Positions 45,610 through 58,101 of a stretch of DNA of 64,000 bases are shown here, piece after piece. The notes below the pieces were generated by a model, which had not been told where the DNA came from, searched no databases, and saw only the letters and a list, made by a program, of their open reading frames with translations. Within the stretch, counting starts at the first letter, position 1. Each line of letters begins with the position of its first letter. A program made the translations under genes and the position numbers. The stretch is taken from NCBI GenBank assembly GCA_023159155.1, contig JAJNNX010000037.1:186001-250000 (forward strand), given 5' to 3'. This DNA comes from Ustulina deusta. Taxonomy: Eukaryota; Ascomycota; Sordariomycetes; Xylariales; Xylariaceae.

Positions 45610-47961
45610 ATGGTGATTTCCTTCAACACCCATGCCCTGGCAGGGCTCTGTTCCGAGGATCAGTTGGAGCTCTTGGACTCCGTTGATCGTCTCCGGTTGC
45701 AAGGCCTCGATCACTATGTCTCCCTACCCCAGATCATCGTATGCGGCGACCAATCGTCGGGAAAGAGCTCTGTGCTCGAAGCCATCTCTGGTGTGCCTTT
45801 TCCCGTCAAGAGCAACCTGTGCACCCGCTTTCCCACCGAGCTCGTGCTACGAAGAACAGCTAGGATTGGTGTAACAGTTTCCATCGTACCACATAGCTCT
45901 CTGGGACTGTCCGAGCAGAGCCGGCTCGCCGGCTTCCACGAGAAGCTAGACAGTTTCGAGGGATTTCCGGCCCTAGTAGAGAAAGCTAAAGCTGCAATGG
46001 GCATTTCGACTCACGGAAAGGCTTTCGCGAAGGACCTTCTAAGAGTTGAGATTACCGGCCCTGACCGACCGCATCTCACTATTGTCGATCTGCCAGGCCT
46101 CATTCACTCCGAGACAAAGCAACAGAGCGCCGACGACGTTGAATTAGTTCAGGAAGTTGTCACATCCTACATGAAACAACCTCGAAGTATTATTCTCGCC
46201 GTTATCTCTGCGAAAAACGACTTCGCCAATCAGATCGTGCTCAAGTTGGCTCGCACGGCTGACCATAGCGGTACTCGTACCATGGGCGTCATTACCAAGC
46301 CTGACACCTTAGTACCAGGGTCGGAGAGCGAATATATATACGCTTCGCTTGCTCAGAACATAGAAATCGAATTTCGTTTAGGTTGGCATGTGCTGAAGAA
46401 CATGGATTCGGAGAAGGTCCAAGGAGCTTCCCTTTTGACTGAGCGGGACGCTGAAGAAACGGCTTTTTTTTCCCAGGGAATCTGGTCGCAGCTCCCATCA
46501 TCCATGTTGGGAATTGACGAACTCCGCCCAAAGCTGAGCAATGTCCTTATCCGCCAAATCGCCCGAGAGCTGCCGAGTCTGATTAGTGAGATCGACGTCG
46601 GCATCAGTTCCTGCCAAAAACTGATTAAAGCGCTGGGAGTGCCCCGAATCACCCCGGACGAGCAGCGCCTTGAACTGCTCCGAATCAGCCAAAAGCTCCA
46701 AGCTTTGGTTAAAGCATCAGTTGATGGTACATACAATGACGCATTCTTTGAAAATGCCAAGACCACACGCGGTTATCAGCAACGCATTCGAGCTGTTATA
46801 CAGAACCTGAACAGAAGCTTTGCCGATGAATTGTTAATACGAGGTCACTCGAGGGAAATGTGGGAGACCGATCCTACATCTGATGAACTGTCAGAAGTTA
46901 AGCCAGGTTGGCCCATGCCCATCTCAAGGGAGCAATTCATTAGCCACGCAAAGCAGCTTCTGAGGCGAACAAGGGCTAGGGAGCTTCCAAACCTTTTCAA
47001 CCCCATGGTTGTAGCAGACCTGTTTCACGAACAGTCAGGCCCCTGGAATTCCATAGTCGATGGTCATATCAAGGTGGCGTGGAATGCAGCCAAGACGTTC
47101 CTCGAGCTGGTTATCCGCTTCATCTCGGATTCTGCGATATCAGCGGCTCTGATGGCCGAAGTGTTTGAGCCAGCTCTGGAGAAGCTCATCTCCGAAGCAA
47201 ACACTAAGACTACCGAGTTACTCAACGCACACCGGAGCATTCACCCCATCACTTACACGAAAGAATACAGCGAGGCAATCCTCGACATCTGGGACAAGCG
47301 CCGGCGAGAGGAGAGTGCTTCAGTGGTCACTACATTCTTCGGAACCAAGCAGCTAGGATTGACACGTCTAGAGGGTAAATACGATTTGGAAAAACTTGTT
47401 GATATGCTGGCAGAACGTAGGGAGCCCGATATTGAGCGCATCGCCGCTTCCGAAGCTTTGGATTGTATGCACGCCTACTACACCGTAAGTCCCCCTACAT
47501 TCTTCATTCCTTGAATATGAATTCCTGATTGAGCGTGGCTCGTCAGGTGGCGATGAAGCGTTTCCTGGATGATATCTCGGTCGAAGTGATCGAGGAGAAG
47601 CTTCTCGCCGCTCTTGGCGACATACTATCCCCCGTGAAGGTGTTTGGCATGTCCCCTGCGTTGGTAGCGACCCTTGCGGGAGAGGCGCGCGAGATCCGTG
47701 CCAAGAGGAAGAAGTTGACGAAGCAGCTGGATGTCCTTCATAAAGGCTCCGAGACTTGCAAGCGCTTCGTTGGGGTCAGACTCGGAGGTAAGTTACTGGT
47801 TTCGGCTAATATTCGTGTACAAACTAACGAGTTGATTTCTAGATGACGACTCAGACTATTTTTCTGAAGTAGAAGAAGAAGAAGAGGAGGAAGAGGAGGA
47901 AGAGAACGATGATAATGCCAAACCTGAGAAGGCTGAGGTAGCAACGCCCGAGGAGGATTAG
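45610..47961 (+). CDS. Dynamin-superfamily GTPase (Mx-like) with acidic tail
   Basis: Three exons, 45610-47484, 47547-47787 and 47843-47961 (744 aa); all junctions are GT-AG and in phase. The GTPase motifs are complete: G1 GDQSSGKSS (46-54), G2-type CTRFPTE (71-77), G3 DLPG (160-163) and G4 TKPD (229-232). The dynamin middle domain follows, and the GTPase effector domain lies at about 620-690 (FLDDISVEVIEEKLL). There is no PH or Pro-rich domain, so it resembles fungal Mx-like dynamins rather than Vps1 or Dnm1. The last 40 residues are extremely acidic, with a run of eleven Glu. Dynamins oligomerise on and remodel membranes using GTP; the target of this subclass in fungi is not known. ATG 45610 was chosen because conservation starts directly after it. 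Confidence 0.92.
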
Positions 47962-48969
47962 CTATCATGAAAGAGGATAGGCTATGGCTGATCAGCCATG
48001 TCGAGACACTGCAGCAGTATGTAATAAGGGCAGCTGATGAGGTACTCGTGGGGAAATAGCGCGGGATAGGGGGGGCTGCATACTGTATGCCAGCTGTACT
48101 TATCATTCATCGTATCTCGATACTTAACAGCGCCTGAACTTGGTGCCCATATGCGCGCAAACCGGCCTTGGGACCCAAAGTCGTTTACCTGAGGTGCGTG
48201 ACTTGGATGAAAGGACTTGGCTCCTGCCACCACGGAATGGCCCACCCACGTGAATGTGTGCAGATGCAACTCCTACAAATCAGGACCTAACAAAATGAAC
48301 ATGAAATGAGGAACCCATCAATACATCATGTCAGAATATTTACGTCTAATTCAAGCCCGCTGCTGAAGTCATGGACCGACGAGAAGTGAAGACATCGGCC
48401 GAATTGGCACTTGAGAATGCCACTCAAGAAAGTCTAGTCGCTCCGTTCCGAGTACGACAGCCTTGCAGTCTGCCGGAGTTGTAGTGTCGTATTTGTAGAA
48501 TGCTACTTGATAGTTACTATCCTCCAGAGGTTCGCTATGAAAGGCTCCTATGATTAAAGAGGTGTTCGTTAGCTCAAGCAAACAATAGATCTGTAGAGGG
48601 TCCGGATTGGAGGCACAGGGCTTGGCGCACACGGAAATCGGACTCCCTAGAGGCACCAGGTTACTGCGACTATACCCAATTTGGGTTAGACATCGCCCCG
48701 TCTCACAACAGTGTGCTACCTACTCGTCTAGGTACTTAGTCATGCGCTAGGCCACACGGCCGCACGGGTATTGGCCGCAGCTTACCCGACTACCTGCGTG
48801 TAGATAGCAGGCGCCCTCGGTGATCCTGGAGGACGCGGCGGTGCAGATAAACGGCCGCAATGGCGGGTATAAATGCCGCGACCCCCGCGTCTCAATAGAT
48901 GCATGCATCAATCAGCCTTCATCGCGTCGATTGCGGATGGTGATAGACAGAGAAACACCATTCATTACT
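47962..48969. other. Intergenic between dynamin and F-box-like genes
   Basis: Minus-strand open frames at 47738-48269 and 48369-48656 do not show family features. The last 150 bases are the probable promoter of the next gene. No repeat was recognised. Confidence 0.45.
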
Positions 48970-50704
48970 ATGGCCTTGAACAATGTCGAATCTGGCGTTA
49001 GCGTCAACGGGACCTCGGCTGTGATGAATCTCGACGTGTGGCGCCTCATTCTTGACCAAGTACGGAGTGTCGCCCCGGCCTGTATTTGCTGTGTCTGACG
49101 AATGCGTTCCAGATAGACAGTCACAGGGATCTTTTCAATATCTGCCTGACATCGCGCCTCTGGTTTATGATGGCCACCCCCCATCTATACAAGATTGTGC
49201 CCTTGGCGATGCGGCCCCCCAACATATTCGATTGGGAGCGTAAGATGGATCTGATGGCGTTTGCCCATTCCCTGTCCTCTCGGCTACTGGACCCTAAGAA
49301 TGAGCAATTGAGGGATGCGGTGCGCGAATTGGATTTCAGGCAGTTCCACGGCAAGCATTTACGAGATATGGAGAAGCGATTGGTGGCCCTAGTCGATGTT
49401 CTTCCGAATCTCCAGCGGGTCAAGTACGAATTACGGGCTTCTTTATCAGGCGGAGTGTATGACGCTAACTGGACTATCATTGTAGGATCCGGGGCGAGCT
49501 GACGCAGGAAGCCTTGCGAGACCTTGACAAACACAGTAAACGAGTATTGCTCCACTTACTCGGCGAACGTGGCAAGCGAGATATCGAAAACCATTTGCAA
49601 GGTGTGGTCGTTCTCGCGACCACAGCAAATCCGTTCGACGAAAGTGAAGGACCGAATCGCCAAATTCTAGGCATCCAGAAGCTGCTGTTCGCCTGTCCTA
49701 ACTTGACGTCGTTTTCCCTTACGACTACTGGGGGTTATGGTGGATGCGTAATCAGCTTGCCCCGTTATGAAAACGTACACTCCTTCCGGTTTTCTGGCGA
49801 CGAAGCTTTTCCACCATTGGAAGAGTTAGCACTCAGCGGGTACCACCTTCAAGAAGCTGAGTGGGGGCATTGGCAGAAAAGGTTTCAGTGGTCAAAGTTG
49901 AGGTCGCTCACCCTTGGACCTCGATACACGGCAGGCTTCTTGAAGCTCGCTGCAGGTTACGCCAAAACTTTACGGAACCTTACGGTCGAAGTTTACACCG
50001 ATGCCGACCGGAGGACCGCCTGTCCGCCGTTAGAACATTTTCTGACGACTTTCACCTCCCTGGAAAGCCTGACAGCCAAGGGGTATCACCTCCCACTGGG
50101 TCCAATCGCAAATCACCCGGGCTTAAAGCATTTGTGCCTGCACTCATTTGAGCCTGTATGGGAGGCGGATCCGCGCCCGACCCTTGGTGTTGAGCAGCTC
50201 CAAGAGCTTGACAAGAGCTGCGCTCATCTCGAGACACTGGAGCTTGACCTCTACCGGGACGGTGAATGGGTAAGCAGAATCGAAAATTCCAGAGCAGGAG
50301 AGTTGGCTAACACAATACTACCATAGCCAGAGCACATTCTCAAAGCGCTCGCAACGGGATTCAGAAACCTTCGACGCTTGACACTTCATCTTGAGCTAGG
50401 TCTCAAGGGCGTGGTGGGATGGCAAACACCGGATCTGGAGAAATACACATACATGGAGCCCCGCTTGAAGAAGGAATCTGCTCAAGAGGTGGGTCAACAG
50501 TTTTTCAAGTGGCGGTCATCATCAAAACTGGGCGTGCTCGTTCTCAAGACGGGAGAGCCCTTACGAAGATACCCCCAGTGGGAGCCGGCCTATAGTGTGT
50601 TTGAGAAGGAAAACGAAAGCACCATGCAAATTTATCGGCCCTGGAATACAGGAGGTGTGCCTGAAGTTGTAGTCACGCCTAGACGTCCCTGGCCATATCA
50701 TTGA
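48970..50704 (+). CDS. F-box-like protein with leucine-rich C-terminal region
   Basis: Four exons: 48970-49059, 49113-49423, 49486-50269, 50327-50704 (520 aa). The introns are 53, 62 and 57 bases with matching phases. The N-terminus (MNLDVWRLILDQIDSHRDLFNICLTSR: in parts LDVWRLILDQ, then SHRDLFNICLTSRLW) has the helix pattern of a short F-box: hydrophobic VWxLIL followed by DLxxxxLxSRxxxxx. Behind it are irregular leucine-rich stretches (LPNLQRVK, LFACPNLTSFSLTTTGG, YENVHSFRFSGD, FPPLEELALSGYHL, LRSLTLG, LRNLTVEVY, LESLTAKGYHLPLG, LKHLCLHSFEPVW) that suggest an LRR solenoid. F-box/LRR proteins present substrates to SCF ubiquitin ligases; its substrate is unknown and many fungal members are of unknown function. 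Confidence 0.78.
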
Positions 50705-51131
50705 TTCTGTCAGGAATATATATCACATCTACCTAGGGTCTACTTAACACACTAGCAAATTTTGTATAAGAACTAAGGAAACACAAGGATAGCATATATA
50801 ATGACACAGACAATACACCAATAAATACATTGATTTAATTGACTCGCTTATTTCTGACAATATCAGCAAGATATAAAATTTGACCTTTGTCTCAGATACC
50901 CCATGTATTGGAGTCGAGTAGGTGGAACTGGATGTGGCTATAATTACAACTTGGCGTGTTCAACACTAGGAATACGGTAAACCCTCCGCGGAGAAGAACA
51001 TTACGAAAAACCTAGCTAACTAGTTATTGCTCCGTAATCGCTCGTTATATCTGAAGAGATATACGTTCATGTACTAAGACGTGGCTATCAATATCTACCT
51101 AAACAAGTACTGTAAGGATGTATTGCACATC
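50705..51131. other. Intergenic, convergent 3' ends
   Basis: AT-rich 3' flank between the F-box-like gene (+) and the next gene (-). Nothing is recognised. Confidence 0.5.
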
Positions 51132-53310
51132 TCATCCCCTCGAACTTGAAAAATTGCTCGCCAACCCCGTATTTAGAACCTCGACAGCCTCCCGGACCTC
51201 CAAACCTCTAAGCCACCGCACTCCCTCCAACAGCCGACCCTGTCGAGGCCAGTGCGAGATACGCTCACCCACGTCACCCAACCGCCGTTTCACCAACTCC
51301 GTATCCACGGGCGTAGGCGAGGTCTGGCCAAGGAACTCGGCAAGCCCACAAACTTGCACGTCCTCAGTAGCAACCGTAGCGGGGGGGTCCTGGGCCACGA
51401 CATCGACAAGCAAACGCACAAACGCGAACCCAACATGCTGCGCCTCACAAGGCGCGAACCTCCCACTCCGCAAGTTCGCCTCGTCCGTCTCGTGGTCAAA
51501 GTGAATCTCGGTGCTGATAACAACACACCAAGTCCCACGAACCAGGGGCCTACGTGTTGCATCTCGAGCCCGAGGCGTGCCCCGCGCGCTGAACTCCACG
51601 GCCGGGATGGGCGAAACTTGGCTCCGCAATAGATCCTCTAGGTTCGGCGCCCCGGCCGCAAAGGCGAGGATATCCGTACTCGGCTGCCCCAGCCACTGCA
51701 GAAGCCCGGCAGCAAAGGCGAGCGGGGAGAGCATCCCGTCGCCGACGTAGACATTGCGCGTGTTCCACCAGCGCCTTCGCGCGTTGGACTGTGTGCGGTG
51801 GAAGATGTGGTGCACGGGGAACGCGGACGTCGGGAGTCCGGGCCCGGACGCGGGGATCCAGGGTTGGCGGCGCAAGGCGCTCGAGTAGATTCCAGAGATC
51901 ACTATCCTGCTGCCCGGAGATAAGCGGTCCGGGACTTTGCATAGTTCTCGCAGGAATTCTATGCCACGATCGTCCGAGTCTCGTCCGGGTGATTGGAGAA
52001 TGTATAAATCCTGTTTCATGGCGCATGGGAATAACGTCTCTGCTAAATACGCTGGCGTGTCGGTCATTTTATCGAGGGATAGACTGATAGATTGGACGTG
52101 TTTCAACTCGTCTCTGTCGAGTGCAGCCCGTATCTCTTCCCCGCCGAGTCCATCGTACGGTATGAGATTCAGATGCGTCTCGGCCTCGAATGCCAGTCCA
52201 AGGAGCCCGGGGGCTTGTGGACGTTGGAGAAACTCGGGTTTCTCCCGCAGTAGTCTCCGAAGCGATGGTTGGAACCCACGGAGTTTACGCACCCCGTCAA
52301 GAAGCGGTAAAGTGAAACCATCCTTCTGCAATATCCCCTCGATTCTCTGCACAAGTACAACATCAGAGGAATCGATGCTCAACCTTGAGTGTGGTGGTGC
52401 CTGAGATACTTGGCCACGCCCGCATTCCAAGCTGTCATCGGAGGGCCAGATGACTAGATGCGTGGGTTATTATTAGCGTTCGCATCACGGATTTGATGTG
52501 TCGAGACACAAAGCATCGAGCTGAGGCAGACTTACACTGAAAGGCACTCGGCTCCACAAGCGGAACACCAACAAGCGCGCCGACGTCATCCGTAATCTTG
52601 ACCCCGAACTTAGCAGCGAACTCGTGGACGGAAAGTGGCGTCCGGGATCGATGCTCTTCGACCCGGAGTTCTCTCTCACCCCCCAGCTCCTGGCCCATCT
52701 CCTCCCACCTCCGCCACATTTCCCGCGACTGGACGAAAATCATGGGCTGCACACTGGAAGCCACGATGCCATACCGCAGCTGGTCGAGATCGCTGATGTC
52801 AAACACTACCATGCCATAAAACGGGCTGTCATCCCGGAAGACAGTACCCAGCGGCTGCAGTCGTGTCGGACAGTCTGAGGACATCTCCCCGGCGACCACG
52901 AGACAGGTCGAGACGAACGGGAACTCAGGGAAGCCCCGATACACCGGGGCGTCTCTATCCGGTTGCGCGAGATACTCGGAGGCACTGGTTTTGGGGAGCT
53001 CGTGCACAGACGAGTCGGTGGTGTTCCCCGGTCCGTCAGGATAGACATCCGCAGCAAGGCTCATCTCGGACTCCAACGCCACGCGATTCGACGGATCCGC
53101 CAGCATGGCGGACAAGCACCGACACAGCGCCATGATCTCGCCCTCTTGGACCCTGGTGGTGTCGGTCTTGTAGATTGTCAGGACTGAGAGAGGTCTATGC
53201 ATGGTGCCGATCCGGGCCACGATGAAGATGGCGAAAGATTCGGGACTGTGCTGTTTCGATAGGGGGTCTTGGATCCAGCATGGTGGATTTATATCGTCCG
53301 TGCTAGACAT
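51132..53310 (-). CDS. Uncharacterised fungal protein, 698 aa
   Basis: Two exons on the minus strand, 53310-52536 and 52453-51132. The intron (GTAAGT donor, ATCTAG acceptor, CTAAT branch-like site) joins SAFQ to FIWPSDDSLECG in phase 1. No signal peptide, membrane helix, coiled coil or recognisable catalytic motif was found. The first half contains SLSVLTIYKTDTTRVQEGEI-like strands (read: PLSVLTIYKTDTTRVQEGE), GFPEFPFVSTCLVVAGEM and FYGMVVFDISDLDQLRYGIV. The second half has CVVISTEIHFDHETDEANLR and GERISHWPRQGRLLEGVRWL. Charge and hydrophobicity are balanced as in a soluble globular protein. ATG 53310 was chosen over upstream non-ATG extension. Codon use matches neighbouring real genes, and both long open frames being joined by a good intron supports that it is expressed. 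I cannot assign a function. Confidence 0.72.
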
Positions 53311-54094
53311 GGCGACCAACTGGTCTGAAATGGAGAATATGGCGGGTGATTTACGTTTTTGTTCAGTTGTCAAAATCAATGAAATAACAGATGGAGAATT
53401 TGGAATCCTGTGTTTTTCTCTAGCATATTTGATACTCAGACAATGCAATGTTGTCGTCCGCGATTGAGTGATGATACGGGGTTTGGAGCCTAGAGGTACA
53501 AGAGGTGGAGTTGCTGGGTGGGGGAAAGCTCGGGATTATATACGTTTTTTATGCCAGATGACTAACTGATCGAGTCCATGTCAAGGCTGTGATGGCAGGA
53601 CATCTGTTTCTTCGCAAGTTATGTCTCAGAAGCACTTATTTCCAAGAATTCATTATTAGATCTGAGGATGAGAAAACTCGTCTGATTGTATTGTTGCTCC
53701 AGCACATGCTCGAGATCTTTCCAGGTGGGAAACTAAAATATATAACACCAGTTCAGGCTAAATCATAAAAGATAATATATGTTAGTATTTATTTTGAAAT
53801 AATTATAATTCTTCAAAAATCGTATATCAAGGTTGCCCGCAACACTCGTTACTTGGACGAGAGGCACATGAATCAATCAACACGACCTATCATGCATGGA
53901 AGGAGAAAGAGACCTTAAATCGAGTCCTAGGATTAAAACCACTGGCAAATCAACTGCTCGGTAACACTGCCGCTGGAACCATACGACCGAACGGCCGTCT
54001 AATTCGCCCGGTAACAGACAGCAGGGGACCACTTCCCACACGTCAAAGCACCCACCTGCGCCCCGGGAGCGTAGGTGGTCAGATAGGTACTAGT
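53311..54094. other. Intergenic, AT-rich patch at 53740-53820
   Basis: Promoter of the 698-aa protein gene, then a short AT-rich patch that could be a decayed repeat. No gene was recognised. Confidence 0.45.
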
Positions 54095-57073
54095 CTAGCT
54101 AAACCCAGCTTCATATCCCATACCAGTTGTTGCTCCGACAATGATCAAGTTCTTGATCTGTCCGAACGGGGTTGCTCGGACTTCCGAATCGAGCCGGATA
54201 CCTCGTGGATCTCCTTGCCTTCGCTTACCGCGTTATTACCGGCCGCGGCCACCAAAACTACCTGCTGCTCATTATCGAGCTTGTCAAGAATGTACTCTAG
54301 ATTGAGTTGTGTCCAATATCCATACCCTAAACTTAAGTCATGGGGAATGTGTGAAACGTACTAAATGCTTGGATAGCTGCTGGAGTCACTTGCCACTTGA
54401 GGAAAAACTCAGGTTGATCACGGCCTTTCCTTTAAGCCCCTTTTCCACGATATCTTCGTAGGCTTTGTACAAATGTAGCAACCACTGGGATCGAATTTGA
54501 ACCCACTCGGCATATCCTGTCCACCTCTGCGTGTTAAACCACACGACACGGCAGCGCTTGCATGTTCCGACCTTCAACCCGTTGATTTGAGCGGCCACTC
54601 CTGTTCCGTGCATCTCGTCGTCATTTTGGGGGAGCCGGTGCAGGATCGTTCTAGAAGAAACGGGTTCATTGTTCGGCACCCTGGTATTTGTGAACGACGC
54701 GATGTGCGAATCGCAACTAAATAAGTACACAATGTGGTCACGATATGTTCGCCATGTTGTTCTTGGGACTTGGATAGATAGGGGCTTATGACTTACAAAA
54801 GTGTAGCCTGGGGACCAGAGTTCTACTCTCCCTTGTGCGCCATCTGCCGTCCATTCCTGTACTCGCTAGCAAACGGCACATCGAGGAGGACTGTGGTTCT
54901 GGAGAAAGGTCAACTCACCAGATGGCCAGAATAAACCCATTGCTCGTTAATGATGTAGACTAAATATCCCTCCCCTGGGTCCGAGTCATAGCCGGCTGCG
55001 ACCTCATACCAGTATTGATAGGGCTCATCTACTCCCCTGACGTACGACTGGCTCTCTTCGCTTCTCCATGCCTGTTTTTTTGCCAGAGAATTCAGAGACC
55101 GCTGCCAATATTTGGATTTTGATACTGGTGCAGCCGCTCGTTTGGTTAAGGGGCTCGAGTGAGAGCCCTGTTGACTGATAGAGTTGGATGAAGGTTGTAG
55201 TTGTGCATGCTGAGCCCGTTTGCGTCATGCAGCTGGACATAGGATCATCCGGGTAGGTAAGCTGGTTGCCCGGTCCAATGCTAAGGGCGTTGTCAGTCTT
55301 ACTATGAATGTAAAGGCTCTCATTGCTGGTTGTACTCACATAATCGGCGGCCAAGGCTGTAATGTTCCCTTGACACCTAGTGGCGTCGGCCATTGGATGA
55401 ATGGTGGAGGGCCACTGATTTGCCACGTTGTGTCAGCGCAATGTCCATGATTCGAGGATCAGAGTGCATACTTACGGCGGGTAGATTCCCGGAGGTAGAA
55501 TCCAATGCCACCCTCCAATTGTACCGCTGATGCAAATCTGAGATTCGTATTAGGACGCCGCTCCCCAATTTTGTCAAAACGATTGCTGAATCAATTGCTA
55601 TGCACTTACAAAGAAGAACCAGAGATGGCAAGGCACCACAACACCGTCATCAGTTAGCTAAAGCTTATCAACTAATGTTGTTACTGGAACTATAAGCCCA
55701 AGCAGCCATATTATCCAGACTAGTAACACAGTAGTCGACAAGCTACTACTGGGTGTACTAGAAGTCATCGTAGGAAGAATTGTCAGGAACTGGGTGATTA
55801 CAGAATAGTTGACAGTGAAGACACTAGCGGACGCTGTTAAGAATCCCCACAACTTTGGATCTTGGGCAGCTAAAACTATACAAAATTGTTATTGGAGTAG
55901 TATAGACTAGTTCTACTGTTGTTCTGGGGTTAGAAAATACTCCTTTGCTAACAGGTAGACAAGAAACTGTTGTAGCGCCCACGATAGATGGGAAACTTAG
56001 AGTCGTTATCGTAGGTCTTGTAGCAGTTTACGGTCGTGGGGTAGAAAGTGTGGTATGTTCCCGATCCGGTAGTGCTAGGAGTTGTGTGGAAAGGGTCGGG
56101 AGGATTGCCCCAGTTGTCTGGTGGTCCACTGGTCACATCCGGTCAAGGGGGTAGTTGGATGCTGCGTGTAGTGGTTCCGCTGTTGCCATCGGGAAGGGTA
56201 ACGCCGATCGGCGGTAGAGAGCCGCTCGGCGATGCTGTGAACCCCCCATTGGTTTGAGTTCCAGTGACGTTGACATTGGAGTATGGTATTGCAGTTGTGG
56301 TTATGGGCGGTATGGTGACAGTGATGGTAGTGATGGTAGTGATGGTAGTGATGGTTGTAAAGAAGGTTGTGATGACCTGCCCGTTGCTATTCGTTGTAGA
56401 CCTAGTATTGCCGTACTCGGTCGACGTTGTGTAAGGTACAGGGTTGATAGTCGTCGTGGTTGATAAAGACATAGTTGGCAAGACAAGGATACAAGGGGGA
56501 GAGCAAGTCACCGTCGGGGATGACCAGATTTCTGTGCCAACAAAGATGATGTCTACATTATAGGAGCCAGTTACTTCGAGGATGCGTTTTTGGCAGTCCT
56601 CAGTATCGAGACAATCTTGGTAGTAATCCTGGAAGAAGCTGTAAAGACATACACCGTGAAGAGTGATATTTGTTGAGCCAGCAACTCGCAACCTCCAAAA
56701 TGCCTTACCGGCGTCTGTTGTGCACGTGTCGAATGATGGATCAGCGGCGCAAGACTGCGCTGATGTGAACGGCGCTGGCGCAGCCGGATTAAGTTGGTAG
56801 TAGGGGGTCTCGGTTTGGATATGCCCCATATAGATCTGCGTTATATTTACGAATCAAGAGATACCGGGACATTAGTAGAGCTGTACTTACATTTTTCGCA
56901 TTGTTCAGTTGGTAGTTGTACATGACGGAATGTTCTGAGCCCGTACCGTAGAACCAGGATGGGCCTTGAGACTCGATTAACATGCCTCGAGCACCATCTA
57001 CCGAGATCTGGTTCACCAGTTTATCGGGGGAGTTATATACAGAGGAGTCGCTGTCACTGTGGGTTTTCAGCAT
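54095..57073 (-). pseudogene. Decayed chimera: GH55 glucanase C-terminal part joined to a subtilase (S8) part
   Basis: Read on the minus strand from 57073. The first part, ISVDGARGMLIESQGPSW, FYGTGSEHSVMYNYQLNNAKN, then after an intron (56890-56836) IYMGHIQTETPYYQLNP, GKAFWRLRVAGSTNITLHGV and CLYSFFQDYYQDCL, is the last third of a GH55-type beta-1,3-glucanase. A Ser/Thr linker follows, then TSGPPDNWGNPPDPF, NCYKTYDND, a membrane-like stretch LLVWIIWLLGLIVPVTTL, and QLTYPDDP with CMTQTGSACTTTTF. At about 54613 comes EMHGTGVAAQI with the catalytic His of subtilases. Lesions: the GH55 N-terminal two thirds is missing; an in-frame TGA at 56145-56143; one-base frame changes near 54410 and further ones at about 54150-54200; and the subtilase Ser region is absent. 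Probably non-functional. Confidence 0.7.
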
Positions 57074-58101
57074 GCTTCATTTGTAACAAGAGCCAGCAAT
57101 ACGTTCTGATCAGCCACCCACCCACGCCCATAGATTTCCGAAGTAACCGGAAGCTTGTGAAGTGACGTGAAACATTAAAGAAGCAGCAATACAATTCTCG
57201 TTGAAGCTTCTCTTGGGGCAGGTTTTTGCATACCTTAATCTCTCTAAGACGTGGCGAGGACTTAACGCGTAGCTTCACGCGTAGCTTGACGCGAACACGC
57301 GAACGCGATGCCGCGCCCTCGAGGTCCGTTTGCTAGCTACGAGAAAACGAGGGGCAGAGAGGGAGCCTTATAAGGACCAAGAGCGTGACTTTCCCCCGAC
57401 GTTCCCACCCATCTGTACCTGGTTTAATGGTGCAGTGGTCACTGGTCAAGGTAGTCACCGAGGAACAACATATCCGAGTTTTCCGGTTGGCCTGGTTCCC
57501 GGCGGTCCAGTTCAATTCTTTTTGTCGTCACTTTTTCTATTTATTTTTTTTATTTACTCCTCAAGCTTGATTCTCCTGCCAACGCCTCCACGTCCCTCTT
57601 ATTCCCCACTCTTCTTCATCTTTTATATGCCACCCCTTCTCTTTCCTGTATGCACCTTGTCAATCTCATCAATTAGGGGGAAAGCACGTAAGGCTATCCA
57701 CCTTGATGCAGTCAGTTCTCGACTTTATATTTACATATCATTCCTTTACGGGCGCCTTGTCTACATTCAACGTTATTTTTCTCACAGTCTCATATCACCT
57801 CCTAGATTTGCTGCAGATTAATAATCCAGCTATTCTCCATTCAGTATCCATCCATATATACCTATCCGGAGGTGTTTTAGCTGCGCACTAGCATTAAATT
57901 CCCACCCAGTCGAAGTGAGACAGTTTGTACGATCAACCTCTGAAGGCGGTCTTGATAGGCTTCGAATGCGGCCAACACCGAGTCGCAACATAACAGACGA
58001 AGTCAAAATTTAAGCTTAGAATTGACATCAGTCGAAATACGCGGAGTAAGTATTCCACAATCATCAATAATCACCAGCCCCACCAAGCCTCTTGTTCCGC
58101 G
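57074..58101. other. Intergenic with pyrimidine-rich stretch
   Basis: A CT-rich segment at about 57530-57660 resembles a fungal promoter or leader. The 163-codon open frame 57330-57821 is low in complexity and has no family features. The stretch around 57425-57530 has tRNA-like words but no cloverleaf. Confidence 0.4.

Noticed and set aside
48369..48656. 95-codon minus-strand frame
   Set aside because: No ATG start in good context, no family, lies in an intergenic stretch.
57425..57530. Second tRNA-like segment (GGTGCAGTGGTCACTGGTC)
   Set aside because: A D-arm-like word exists, but no T-arm or acceptor pairing follows.
57330..57821. 163-codon frame
   Set aside because: Phe/Ser/Pro-rich product from a pyrimidine-rich promoter-like stretch; no support as a gene.
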